This document shows, one piece after another, positions 35,563-45,735 of a stretch of 64,000 nt of DNA. The stretch comes from Neurospora tetraspora (lineage: Eukaryota; Ascomycota; Sordariomycetes; Sordariales; Sordariaceae). The notes beneath the pieces are model-generated. The model was not told where the DNA came from. It saw only the letters and a list, made by a program, of their open reading frames with translations, and searched no databases. The position numbers were made by a program, and so were the translations under genes. Location of the stretch: contig NW_026944385.1 of NCBI RefSeq assembly GCF_033439725.1, forward strand, positions 2,141,001-2,205,000, given 5' to 3'. Position 1 is the first letter of the stretch, and each line of letters opens with the position of its first letter.

Positions 35563-36795
35563 ATGGCTGCCGCCGATTCAACTCCCCGCCCCGAAACTGT
35601 CCTCGTAACAGGGTCATCCGGCCATCTCGGCCGGGCCCTCATGCTCTCCCTCCCTTCATATGGCTACACACCAATCGGCATCGACATCAAGCCCAGCTCA
35701 ACCGCCACCTTCATCGGCTCCTTCGGCGACGCCTCCCTGCTGCAAAACCTCTTCTCCCCCAGCTGGCTTCGCGCCCAGTCTGCAATCTCTTCTTCTTCCC
35801 ACCCCAACATCGAGCCCATCTCGCACATCATCCACTGCGCAACGCTGCACAAACCGCACATCGAGTCCCATACCAAAGCGCAGTTCGTGCAAACAAACAT
35901 CGCTGATACGCTTACGTTGCTTGAGGCGGCTGCTGCTACTACCACTACCACTTTCAACTCGGATTCGGACTCAAACTCGGAAACAACAACCACCATTAAA
36001 TCATTCACCTACATCTCCACAACCTCCACCTTCGGCCGTTCCCTCTCCCCCCTCTCCTCCTCCGTCCCAGGCGCTCCATTAAAGCCAGCAGCCCACATAA
36101 CCGAACAAACCCCCTGCCTCCCCAAGAATATTTACGGCCTCACCAAGTCCAGCGCCGAAGATCTGTGCTACCTCATCTCTTCTCAGTCTTCACTACCAGT
36201 AATAGTCCTCAAAACCTCCCGCTTTTTCCCAGAGGAAGACGACGACGCGGACAGAAGGAACATGTTGGGAGACGAAAACCTCAAGCTTTGCGAACTGGCT
36301 TACAGGAGGGTGGACATAGCCGACATAGTCTCCGCTTGCATCGCCTCCATGAGAGCCCAGACTCGAACCGACAACAACACCAGGATCAACTTCGGGAAGT
36401 ACATCATCTCCGGGCCGTCACCCTTTTTGGACTTGCCACCGGAGGATTGGGAAAAGTTAAACACTTCTTCCTCTTCCGGTCCCGACGGAGCAAATGGAGC
36501 AGGAGCATCAGAGAAGGTGTTTGCCGAAGTGGCGGAGAGGTTATGTCCGGGCATTTCGGGAGTGATGATGAAACAAAAAGGGTGGAAGTGGTTAAGCAGG
36601 GTGGATAGGGTTTATGATTCGCGGTTGGCAATGGAGGAGATTGCAAGAGGGGGATTGGGGTGGAAGCCGGAGTGGACTTTCCAGAGGGCGCTGGAGAGGA
36701 TCAAAAGGGGGGAGGAGTGGAGGAGTAAGTTGACGGGGGAGGTCGGGAAGTTGGGGTATCATGATAGGGTTTGGGGGGTTTATACTACTGAGTGA
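35563..36795 (+). CDS. NAD-dependent epimerase/dehydratase family protein (extended SDR)
   Basis: A single exon of 410 residues. The N-terminal Rossmann fold has the nucleotide motif TGSSGHLGR (16-24), followed by an acidic residue at the end of strand 2 (GIDIKPSS), which favours NAD. HIIHCATLHKP gives the strand 4 region. The catalytic set is Ser/Thr in TYISTTSTFG (about 149-158) and YGLTK with Tyr191 and Lys195. This matches sugar-nucleotide epimerases and dehydratases, but the substrate is unknown. Insertions rich in Thr, Ser and Asp (about 125-145) and a charged, less conserved C-terminal part are present. The start has good context (ACCATGG) and no upstream Met is in frame. Confidence 0.9.
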   Translation: MAAADSTPRPETVLVTGSSGHLGRALMLSLPSYGYTPIGIDIKPSSTATFIGSFGDASLLQNLFSPSWLRAQSAISSSSHPNIEPISHIIHCATLHKPHIESHTKAQFVQTNIADTLTLLEAAAATTTTTFNSDSDSNSETTTTIKSFTYISTTSTFGRSLSPLSSSVPGAPLKPAAHITEQTPCLPKNIYGLTKSSAEDLCYLISSQSSLPVIVLKTSRFFPEEDDDADRRNMLGDENLKLCELAYRRVDIADIVSACIASMRAQTRTDNNTRINFGKYIISGPSPFLDLPPEDWEKLNTSSSSGPDGANGAGASEKVFAEVAERLCPGISGVMMKQKGWKWLSRVDRVYDSRLAMEEIARGGLGWKPEWTFQRALERIKRGEEWRSKLTGEVGKLGYHDRVWGVYTTE

Positions 36796-37239
36796 GAGAG
36801 AGGGAGTGTTGAAGGCTCGAGACGGGGAGCAAATGAAAGGGTGCTGGGTATCGTGAGTGCAAGATGAGATGAGGTAGAAAAAGGGGGTGGCCCGTGCGTT
36901 AAAGAGGACATCTGGATGTAAACAAATGGAGGAGACATGGCACTCGAAGCAAGGAGTAGGTAGTAGGTGCTAACTGTCTGTGTATCAAATCCCACTGAAA
37001 TAATAGCTATGAAAACCTTGAACGTGCGAAAAAAGAAACGTAACTAAGCTAATTATTAGCGGGCAACCACGAGCAGAACTGGAACTGAAACCATTTTAAG
37101 AAAAGCGCACAACCATCCACCACCGGCGCGTAGGTAAGAAACCATCCCTCCCACCTCTCCAGAGCAAACCACACAAAGCTCCTGGCAACGGCAACGGCAA
37201 CGAACATACCGCTATCTCTTCACCCGGTCGGGAACCCCA
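36796..37239. other. Intergenic between convergent genes
   Basis: About 440 bp holding two facing 3' UTRs. A short GGCAAC repeat (CAACGGCAACGGCAACG) lies near 37,186-37,203. No gene is seen. Confidence 0.5.
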
Positions 37240-38031
37240 TCAGTCCTTCGTAACATAGAGATAAACCACCGGCTTCTGCCCCGGCAATCCACTCCTGCTC
37301 TTATCCCATCCCAAATCCTTGCAAGTCTTCTGCAACAACTCCTTATCATCGCCCCTGAACGCCAGCCCACGATACCAGCGCCCATTACCACCCTGCACCA
37401 CCTCAAACAGCTTGTTCTTCTTCTTGCTCGGGTTCGTCGCGCCAAACCCGTACATGAGCTCCTGCACCGTGGTGGAGACAGGCACGTGGCAGGCGTGAAA
37501 CGGCAAGCGGGCGTTGGGCGGCTGGTGCCAGGGCGGCGTGGCGCCGCACTTGAAGACGTGGATCTTGGTGTGCTCGGGCGGGAAGAAGTAGTTGTAGCCC
37601 GGCTCGCAGCCGACGCCGCCGGTGCTGTTCATCATGTTGGCCGCCGGCATGTTGGGGTTGATTACGGGATAGGGTTGGGGGGTGCGGCCGCTGCCGCCCA
37701 GGCCCGAGATGTACTGGTAGGGTTGGGGGAAGAGACTGGGCGTGGCGGCCATGGCGCTGCCCCAGGCGGGAGGAGCGGCGGCCGGGGCAGCTGGGGCGGG
37801 CTGCGCGTAGTAGTACGGCGAAGCCACAGCCGCGGGTGCGACTGCGGGCTGTTGAGCGGCGAAGCCATAGGCGGGAGCGGGGGCTGGCATGCCGGGGATG
37901 ACGCGGGGGACACCGGCTGGGTTGGGAACGGAGCCGGGAGGGAAGGCGCCGGGACGAGGAGTGCGGGGAGGGGGCGGGCCGGGGTCACGGCCGAATGCCG
38001 GGTTGGAGCCACCGCCGAGAACGAAAGACAT
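37240..38031 (-). CDS. Conserved fungal protein of unknown function, Pro/Ala-rich N-terminus
   Basis: A single exon of 263 residues. I recognise the C-terminal half as a fungal conserved block but know of no function. Residues 1 to about 135 are low-complexity, rich in Pro, Ala, Gly and Tyr (GPPPPRTPRPGAFPPG). Residues of about 145-263 look like a compact domain: CEPGYNYFFPPEHTKIHVF, WHQPPNARLPFHACHVP, VQELMYGFGA, and GRWYRGLAFRGDD. The Met at 38031 (MSFVLGGGSNP) is chosen because it starts the repeated Gly/Pro pattern; an in-frame Met at 38100 lies inside the upstream gene's coding end. The upstream gene, on the same strand, stops at 38046, so only 14 bp separate them. Confidence 0.85.
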   Translation of the reverse strand: MSFVLGGGSNPAFGRDPGPPPPRTPRPGAFPPGSVPNPAGVPRVIPGMPAPAPAYGFAAQQPAVAPAAVASPYYYAQPAPAAPAAAPPAWGSAMAATPSLFPQPYQYISGLGGSGRTPQPYPVINPNMPAANMMNSTGGVGCEPGYNYFFPPEHTKIHVFKCGATPPWHQPPNARLPFHACHVPVSTTVQELMYGFGATNPSKKKNKLFEVVQGGNGRWYRGLAFRGDDKELLQKTCKDLGWDKSRSGLPGQKPVVYLYVTKD

Positions 38032-38045
38032 CTTGATAGATGTGC

Positions 38046-38845
38046 TTAGTAGTTGCCTTGTGGGTAAACGTCGACCCAAGTCTGTTGAATAGGGTCCCAA
38101 AGTCTAGATGGGACAGGGTATGACGAGTTGTGAGCCCAGTGATCTTGTTGGGCAGCGGACTCGTTAATTCTGGCTAGAATTCGTGCACGCTGACGGAGGT
38201 AGTCGAAGTCAGAATCTTCGCTTCCTGTTTCGCTATGAGCGTCGTCAAAGTCGTTGTCGTGCTCGTTATCGTACTGGTTAAGGATCTGAGAAATTGTTTG
38301 GTCTGCAAATGTTAGCCTTTTTACCCAGAGATGGTGGGATGTTCCCGCAACATACCCTCTTCAGTATCACTGACACTGTAAGAATCTTCGTAGGTCTCTT
38401 CAGAGTCTTCGGCTTTGTCCCCGAGGAAGATCTCGGTCTGCCAGAGGATACGGTCGTTGGCGTCGTAGAAAGCACCAAGTACCAGGACAGCCCAACAGCG
38501 CTGGTCAGGGGATGCGTGGGTAACTTGAGTGATAACGCACTTGACGGCCGGGTAGGGCAAATCTACAGTAGCTTCCCACTCTTCGATATGAGGAGAGGCC
38601 ACGGTTGAGGTTCGTTGTCGGCGGTCTCCCAAGGCGAGAGGACTGCCGATGAAGGAGTGTAAGGGCTGAGGGCGGATACCCTGAAAGCGATAATGCGGAT
38701 AGTGACGAGTGGTCGAGAGAATGCTTGCTGAGCTGATCTTGTTCGCGATGAAGAGAAAGAGGAAAGGAACAGAAGGAGTGTACGACGTGGGCTTTAAGTA
38801 CTCCAGGGTGCGGCGGTATCTCCACGACAAGTTTGACAGCTTCAT
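38046..38845 (-). CDS. Unknown protein, acidic C-terminus, tandem with the next gene
   Basis: Two exons on the minus strand: 38845-38356 and 38302-38046, giving 248 residues; the 53 bp intron (GTATGT..CAG, branch GCTAAC) keeps frame (DTEEG-DQTISQ). No known domain is recognised. The N-terminus is basic and hydrophobic (RYRRTLEYLKP, PFLFLFIANK), possibly a targeting sequence. The middle has a beta-like segment (WEATVDLPYPAVKCVITQV, CWAVLVLGAFYDANDRILWQTEIFLG). The rest is very acidic (EDSEETYEDSYSVSDTEE; DNEHDNDFDDAHSETGSEDSD) and ends VPSRLWDPIQQTWVDVYPQGNY. A start further upstream at 39082 is possible; 38845 is preferred because the extension looks like leader sequence. Confidence 0.72.
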
Positions 38846-39873
38846 GATACGATGGCTGTAGGAAGACCCCCTGTGATCGAGTTCTGTGACAGGATGAGGC
38901 CATATCGCTATCCTCTGGGTAACCAGGAGGGTGAAGAGACGGCTAGTCGGTCGGGCTGTTGTTTGGTAGTCGCATGTATGAAGCTCAGTTTGCCTGACAG
39001 ACAACCTGGCCAGCGCATTCTCCGTGACAAGGTATAGCCCACAGACCGAACGCTTCTTGGGGCTTGAAGACCTCTGTCCCATCGTGTCGTATCATGGAAA
39101 CATCTATCACACGAGTCGGTGCCTCATCGCACATCGGACTGATGACCGTAATTTCCCGTCACCGATAACAAGGGGACCGTGACTCGGTGTTTGACATCCT
39201 TGACCGGTCGAGTCCGAGCACGCCATGCTCTTGAATCTTTGACTAGTCATCCATAGTGTCCAAGGAGATAACCAACAGCCGAAATATGACGACTCATGGA
39301 CCAGCTGGTGCAGAACGGAAAGGGATGAACCAGCGCAGTTTTACAACCGAAGATTCGAAGATTGACTCGAGTCATGACAATCAATGCCATCTCTGCATGA
39401 TGGCCGGGTTGCTCTCAGATGCGTTCGGAGTGTGAATCATTGATCATGCATTCCTCAACCAGATGAGGGAGCATTGGTGACGGTTGGTAGTACCAATGCC
39501 TTCACCCGTTTCCACGTATCTCTTCTGTTGTCCTTCTCCTTTCGTTAGTCATGACTCTACTGAAGGGCGACCAATGGATTGACGCAGGGTATGGGAGTAC
39601 ACATGGACATTGAGCACCGTGACGAGGAATTCAATATCAAGTCTTGTATTTACTCACATCCTGTAGCCTGTGAGCGGTGTGAAGACCAAAGGTCCTCGCT
39701 CTTTGATCTAAAACTGCTCCAACTCGCTTGTTCCCCATCAATGTTGGTGACACAGATATGCGCTCTCCTACGGCATGCCCCATGTGGTGGCATGCCCCAT
39801 CTTGTCCCAACTCTCTCGAATCTGGCGGACCATCCATCACTCGGTACGACCAGACATGGAGACATGGTTAGCG
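38846..39873. other. Intergenic between two minus-strand genes
   Basis: About 1 kb with the promoter of the tandem unknown pair and the 3' flank of the ankyrin gene. Open frames overlapping the ankyrin gene on the plus strand are shadows. Nothing else is supported. Confidence 0.5.
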
Positions 39874-40690
39874 TCAATCGCCCACATCCACGTCTCTCCC
39901 GACCAATCTCACAAATGCTCCCTTCACCTTATCCTTCTTGGAAAGCGGTGGTGGTGCCGACTGGGTTTCCTCTGCCTCTCGTTTCGCAATCTTTCTCTTG
40001 TGCACCTCATTCACCAATCCCTTCAAATAGACCTCTGCCTGCACAGTAGCGCTATACTCGCCAGGCGTCCAGCTCCAGACGTTCCTCCTGCCCGGATCCG
40101 CCCCAGCGGCCAAGAGCGTCCTCAGTACCAGCAGATTCCCATTGCCGCTAGCAAAGTGCAGCGCCGTGTTTCCATCCAAGTCTGCTTGCGCCAGCGCAGC
40201 GGGAGCTCCGCCGGGAGCCCAGGTGAGCAGGATTTGCACAACGGTATCGTGGCCGTTCAGACTAGCCTCCATGACGGCATCGCGGCCGCGAATATCCTGA
40301 CGCAAGATGGACTGCGGGTCGTTTTCGCACAGGAAAAGGACAACTTCGGTATGACCGGCCGAGGCGGCTAACATGAGCGCGGTTTGGTGGTCATCGTTCA
40401 GTGCGGGGGTGCCCTCTTCGTGGCCAAGCTCGACGAGGATCTTGCAGATGGAGAGATGGCCGAGGGAAGCGGCTAGGTGGAGGTTCGAGTTCGCATCCCC
40501 GCAGACGGAATGATCGGGGTTGTGGAGGAGATAAGGATGGGAGCGGAGGATGCGCTTGACGAGGAGGTGGTCGTTCACGTGGATTGCACGCCGAAGGCGG
40601 ATCGAAGGATCAATCCTGGGTGACCAGCAAGGTTAGTAGGCAGTCACTCTCTTTTTGACTCGATTTGTCGCGGGTTTGGGCAGGTTACAT
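39874..40690 (-). CDS. Small ankyrin-repeat protein with a start codon split by an intron
   Basis: Minus strand. The long exon is 40615-39874. It opens with an acceptor (branch CTACTAAC, then CACCCAG) and reads G ATT GAT CCT, giving IDPSIRLRRAIHVNDHLLVKRIL, a typical start of a small fungal ankyrin protein. The only in-frame Met comes from joining AT at 40690-40689 to the G at 40615 across a 73 bp GTAACC..CAG intron, giving MIDPS and 247 residues. Three to four ankyrin repeats follow (SNLHLAASLGHLSICKILVELG, QTALMLAASAGHTEVVLFLCE, NTALHFASGNGNLLVLRTLLAAGAD), then a basic tail (KRKIAKREAEE). Ankyrin repeats mediate protein binding; the partner is unknown. Confidence 0.83.
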
Positions 40691-40975
40691 GTTTGCGTAA
40701 AGAGCGTATTGGCACGTCCATTCTCTAGAGGACCGAGGTGTTGTTTGAGGAAAACCCCCTCATGGTAGGTCTGGTGCGGCGTCAGACGACTTGCAGATGG
40801 ATGGATGGTGGTGGTTGGCGCGAGGTTGGTGGTTTTGTGTTGGCGGACTGATGCATGTTTGGTGGCCGGAGGATGGCGGGGCAATTGCCCAAACAAACTG
40901 AAGTGGAAGCTGCGCCTTATGATCCTCGCGATTCAGCGCCAATGGATTTGCCAAGCAGGGAAGGTCTCAGGCCGT
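40691..40975. other. Leader and promoter of the ankyrin gene
   Basis: On the minus strand this 285 bp holds at least two short upstream reading frames (ATG at about 40764 and 40715) before the split start. It ends at the TA duplication of the pogo-like element. Confidence 0.5.
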
Positions 40976-40977
40976 TA

Positions 40978-41125
40978 CTCGTCGGTTAGGTGCACGCATT
41001 GGCCACCCTCTGGGGGCCAGCTATGTGGGGCCTCCCTTTGGGGGCCCGCTTACAGCCAGCCAACCGACTCTCATCGTCCCTTTGAGAGTCGGATTTTTTA
41101 CATATAACGTACAAACTCTATAACA
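40978..41125. repeat. Left terminal inverted repeat of the pogo-like element
   Basis: About 150 bp, GC-rich and little mutated, starting CTCGTCGGTTAGGT. It pairs with 44205 inward, through a shared block around CTCTCATCGTCCCTTTGA and TGTACAAACT-like sequence. The left copy holds about 30 bp extra (TGGGGGCC-type repeats), missing on the right. Confidence 0.85.
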
Positions 41126-44079
41126 GTATAGAATCTGCACTCAACCATAATATTACTATTCTTTACTACATTATACTATAAATAACTTCACTCTACTCGT
41201 TTCGTTATATTCGATCTTTTGTATATATTTTTATTATACCTATATTTAACCCTAACGTTATATCCTGTATAAAGAAGGCTGCCTAGCATTTTATTATAAG
41301 TTAGACTGCAATTGTAACCCGATTTACTACCTTACAATTTAAAGTTAATATTAAAGTTAGAAATAAAGGGGGGGTTACGTATAAAAGTATAGGAGTACTA
41401 TTTAATATTAGTAAGGCTATCGTTAAGAAGTATATAATACTTATTAGAGAGGGTAAGGCTCTACCGATTAGTATAGAAGTATATCGACCTCTAACCTTAA
41501 TTATAAATAAGGATAAGGCTTTTAATATCGTAATTTAAATTACTAATTACAATTACTTCCCTTTAAATAATACCTCCCTTATTAAGTTAGCTAACTAATT
41601 ACGAATTTAATGGTTATACCTCCTTCTATTAATCTCTATAGAGGGTAGCTTATAGAGTAGCGTAAGAAGTATTTAGAATTCGAATTTAAAGCGGCTAACT
41701 TTAAAAACGTAAAAAGGATAAATATTAAAATTCAATTAAACTCCCTTAAAAATTAATTTAAAGAGATAAAGGCTATATATAATGGCGTTAATATTAAGGA
41801 AGAGAACGTTTAGAATATAAATGAATTTCCCTTCTAAGTAAGGGAAATTAAGGGAATTATAAAGGTATAAGAGTAGACTTCCTTTATATTATTACTCCCT
41901 ATACTAAATTATATAATAATAAATATTATTTATAAAGAACTAGGCACGTACGAAAAAAATTATATTCAACTCTAATAATAAAGAAAGTTTAATTATTATT
42001 AATATTATATCAGCCGCGGTAAGAATATCCCTTTATTCCTAATATTTAAAATATGAATTATAGTAAGGCTCTAACCTCATTATCTATAATCAAACTTAAT
42101 TTTATTCAACTAACTACGTTTATATTAATTTATTTATAAATATAAGGAAATGTACAAACTAATTACGAAATGAATTTAAATATAATTATTACTAATATAT
42201 TAATTACATATAATAATATTCACTACATATTATAATAAATAAAGTATTTTAATAAATATTCCTTTAAATTATCCCCCTCCTTCGATAATTATACTATCGA
42301 TGATTAATTTAATCTATTATTTAATTATCCGCCTCTCTTTAAAAAATTAGAACCTTTTAAAGGGGATGGAATAATTATTAACTTTACATTAATTATTAAA
42401 CCGAAAGTATATCGGGTCCTTTTAATAAATAAATTTAAAACGTACGAAGATTTATATATCTTATAATATTATAAAGCATTCAATATTATCCCTTTTACTC
42501 TCCCCTCTTATATTACCTATATATTTTAACTACTTAATATAGGAGTTTATTAAATAATTAAAAAGGTTTATTAGAAGGCTCTAATAGACGAGATTACTAG
42601 CGGGGCTATTAATATTAACCGTATAGTCTTTTTAAATAATTAGAAGAAAGTTAAAGAAGCGGATTTTATTTAAAATAATATATATAAGGGATAGGAGAAG
42701 ATTAATCTTTGGCCCCTTAAATCCGACGTCCCTTTTAATAAATTACGTAAATTTATTAAGGTATAGTAAGAACCTTTATTTCCTAACCAATTTAAGACTA
42801 TAATTCTTCATAAAATACTACGTACGTTATAATTATTAGCGATTTAATAACGTATTAAAAAATATAGTTCGCTTATTAAAAATGTTTATAACGAGGCTAG
42901 AATTGCCTTTAAAGTATTTATTAATATTTAAAGGTTAGTATATAATTAGTAAAAATACTAAAAGTGCTATATTGAGGTAGAAATTTAGAAGTAGAACCTT
43001 CGTAAATATATTTCTATTAGCAATAGAGCCTATATAAAATAGGTTTTTAATATTAAAATTATAGTAAGAAGGGTAATTAATATAAAGGAAGGACTAAAGG
43101 AAATATAGCGAGTAAATTTTACTTTTATTAAAAAGGTCGCCTTCGAAAACAACCCTAGCCTTAAATAGTAGCTACTATGTAAATCTAAAGCTAAGAAAAA
43201 GGTTAGGTTTAATTTAATTAATAAGGCTAATATTCTTAAGAATTATAGTTTCGTTCGTATTACTAAGGACGACTTAAAATATAATACAATATTAAAATTT
43301 AAGAAAGGGTAGGACGAAATTATTACTAATAATACCCAGCGTACCCTCTTAATTAAATAATAAAGTTTTAATTATTTATATTATATATTAGAAATAAAGC
43401 TATAAAAGGCTTCCCAACCTAAATAGGACTTTAATACTTTCTTAATTAATATTAAAAATAAAGAGGATAAATTGTATAAAATTACAAAGAAGGTTACGCT
43501 TCTTAATTATAATAAAGATTTTATACCTTTTAAAATATAAAGTAAGAAGCGGGCTAAAAAGGTTCGTAGAAGAAGTACTTCGTCGGTTAAATTCTTTTTA
43601 AATAACGAAAATATAAATATACTTAATAAACTCCTAACTATACTATGGTACGCCTATTTAATAAATATATAAATAGTATAAATTAGGCTATCATCTAGAC
43701 CGTTTATATTAATACTATACCTTTTTAAAAAGAGGTTTAAAAAGGGGAAAGAAAAGGTTATCGATATAAATTCTAATGAAGAGGAGGTTATTATAGTAAT
43801 TATAATAGTAGCAGGTAAGAAGCTAAAAGTGCCTGCAAACCGTATAAGGGTAATAATTACTATAAATAACGATTTTAGTAACGATAAAAATTTACAAAGG
43901 GAGGAGGAAGAATATTATATTGTAAATACGGACTATAAGGCTTTATAATACTATAATAATATATTACAATAACGTGATTATGAAAGAAATATATTATTGA
44001 ATGTGCGTAATTGAGACGAATAATTTGAATCTTTCACTATCTTTTTTATTTGCGTTTTGGTAGAGAAACAGATTGTTGA

Positions 44080-44205
44080 AAATTCTAACCGTTATAAAGT
44101 TTGTACATTATATATAAAAAACCGACTTTCAAAGGGACGATGAGAGTTGGTTGGCTAGTTGTAAGCGAGACCTCTAGAGGGTGGACTCTATACCTAACTG
44201 ACGAG
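44080..44205. repeat. Right terminal inverted repeat of the pogo-like element
   Basis: Ends ACCTAACTGACGAG followed by TA. Reverse-complement matches the left repeat with transitions. It is shorter than the left because it lacks the extra GC-rich insertion. Confidence 0.85.
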
Positions 44206-44207
44206 TA

Positions 44208-44605
44208 AGTCCGGGTTCTCGGCGCTTGTGCTTAGGTCAAACATTATATATAACAAACATGAACAAATTGCCATGATAAGGGCGCAACAAAACCTATCCA
44301 TGGTAAAGGCATTGGAGATGAAATGATGGTAGTAGAGGTAACCTTTAAAACGTCAAACCGCGGATGGATGCAACGGGAGAACGGGAAGAAGCTGTGGAAT
44401 CAAATATTAGGGCTATACGAAAGGAACGTACCTTTTTGCAGGTCCACCACAGAACTTGGAGCATCCACAACGGAACCCGAAACGCCGACGCCGCCAACGC
44501 GGCGCAGCACCGCCGCATCAGAGAAAAAAAAAGGATAAGAGAAAAATTGGTCAAGATTTTTTCGGGTTCTTTAACAATATTAAAGCACCGCAACGTACTA
44601 TATTA
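44208..44605. other. GC-moderate stretch bordering the 16 kb AT-rich block
   Basis: About 400 bp less mutated than what follows. It contains a short segment (about 44390-44445) related, in opposite orientation, to 60805-60870. Open frames on both strands of about 70-80 codons are present, none with a recognised domain. Confidence 0.5.
44390..44445 (+). repeat. Left member of an inverted repeat pair spanning the AT-rich block
   Basis: Core TTAGGGCTATACGAAAGG at about 44408-44426 matches the reverse complement of the sequence near 60817-60836, with similarity extending to AGCTGTGG on one side and ACGTACCT on the other. Confidence 0.7.
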
Positions 44606-44994
44606 AGGGAAGACATCGGGTAAGACTATTATAATACTACGCTATATTACTATAATTTAGTATATTATAATGTAAATTGAATAGTAAATAAAGAAGCCCT
44701 TTCTAAAGTAATTGCTATTCCCCGTTTAAAATTTAATATTACTTTATTTCATTTATTAATATTATAATATTATAGACTACTAAATATTATAAAATTAGCG
44801 CCGTAGTGGTAGTAAAGTGATTCAATTAAAAAAAAATTAAATTCACGGATATTGGATAATTTAATTTATTAAAAGTTTGAATATATAAACTATTTTTTTA
44901 CAAAATAATATACGGTTAATACTATTAATACTAGTACTACTACTACTATTACTATTACTACTACGACTATTACTATAACAAATTTTAATACTAA

Positions 44995-45523
44995 TTACGA
45001 CCAAACCTTCCCTCTATAGCTAATAAACGTTAATATTTTTCCTAAAGATTTTTTTAATAAAGTTCTATTTATTAAAGTATTATTTTAATTTATAATAAAT
45101 ATGGGATAAATATTAATTAACGAAGACGATTTTATTGGAGGCAATAATACTGAATTTATAGAGGTGATAAATATTTATAGTAAATATAATTTTAAAAACG
45201 CTAATTAGAGGATTAAAAATTAACGTCCGGGTAATTAGATATTATAGCCGAAGATACTACCCCTTAGGAATAAGAAGATGCCACTTACTAGGAGTAAGAA
45301 ATTTTATTTAAAAACGGTTAGAACTCTTATAATATATAAAGAAAAGAAATATCAATTTAATTATTATCTTAGAAAATTTTACGTCCGCTATATTCGCTAT
45401 ATTCGTTACGCCCGCTACGTTCGCCGAATCTACTATATCCGCCAAATTTATTACTCCCGCCAAATTTATTACTCCCGCCAAATTTATTACTCCCGCCAAA
45501 TTTACTATAACCGTTCCCGCTAA
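44995..45523 (+). pseudogene. Unidentified RIP-decayed coding relic
   Basis: One plus-strand frame stays coherent for more than 500 bp if TAA/TAG stops are read as former Gln or Trp codons. Inside it 45278-45523 is fully open and starts MPLTRSKKFYLKTVRTL. A trinucleotide (ACT/ATT) run precedes it at about 44929-44985. The 3' part runs into an 18 bp minisatellite. I do not recognise the family; it may be an old transposon gene. Confidence 0.45.
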
Positions 45524-45735
45524 ACTTACTATAACCGCCGAATTTACTATAACTGCTAAACTTATTATAGCTGCCGAATTTACTATAGCCGCCGAGCCTA
45601 CTATAGCCGCTAAGCTTATTATAGTCGCTAAACCTACTATAACCGTTAAATTTACTATAGTTGCTAAATTTACTATAGTTGCTAAATTTACTATAGTTGC
45701 TAAATTTACTATAGTTGCGAAACTTATAGAAGTTA
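45422..45735 (+). repeat. 18 bp minisatellite, about 16 copies
   Basis: Units such as CGCCAAATTTATTACTCC and TGCTAAATTTACTATAGT repeat every 18 bp with one 6 bp insertion. As 18 is a multiple of three, the array could encode a six-residue repeat. Units differ mostly by transitions, and the last units are identical, pointing to local expansion. Confidence 0.85.

Larger units (their letters stand above)
40978..44205 (+). mobile_element. RIP-degraded pogo/Fot1-type DNA transposon
   Basis: A 3,228 bp element with long inverted ends, flanked on both sides by TA (40976-40977 and 44206-44207), the Tc1/mariner-superfamily target. Both ends begin CTCGTC(G/A)GTTAGGT. The plus-strand interior carries a decayed transposase. 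At 42485-42550 it reads IIPFTLPSYITYIF-stop-LLNIGVY, a mutated form of the pogo-family motif LPPHTTHxLQPLDVGVF. Stops replace Gln/Trp codons throughout and the interior is very AT-rich, while the left terminal repeat is almost unmutated. Not functional. Confidence 0.87.

Noticed and set aside
35660-36082. Ser/Pro/Thr-rich frame inside the epimerase gene
   Set aside because: Shadow frame of a real coding region on the same strand.
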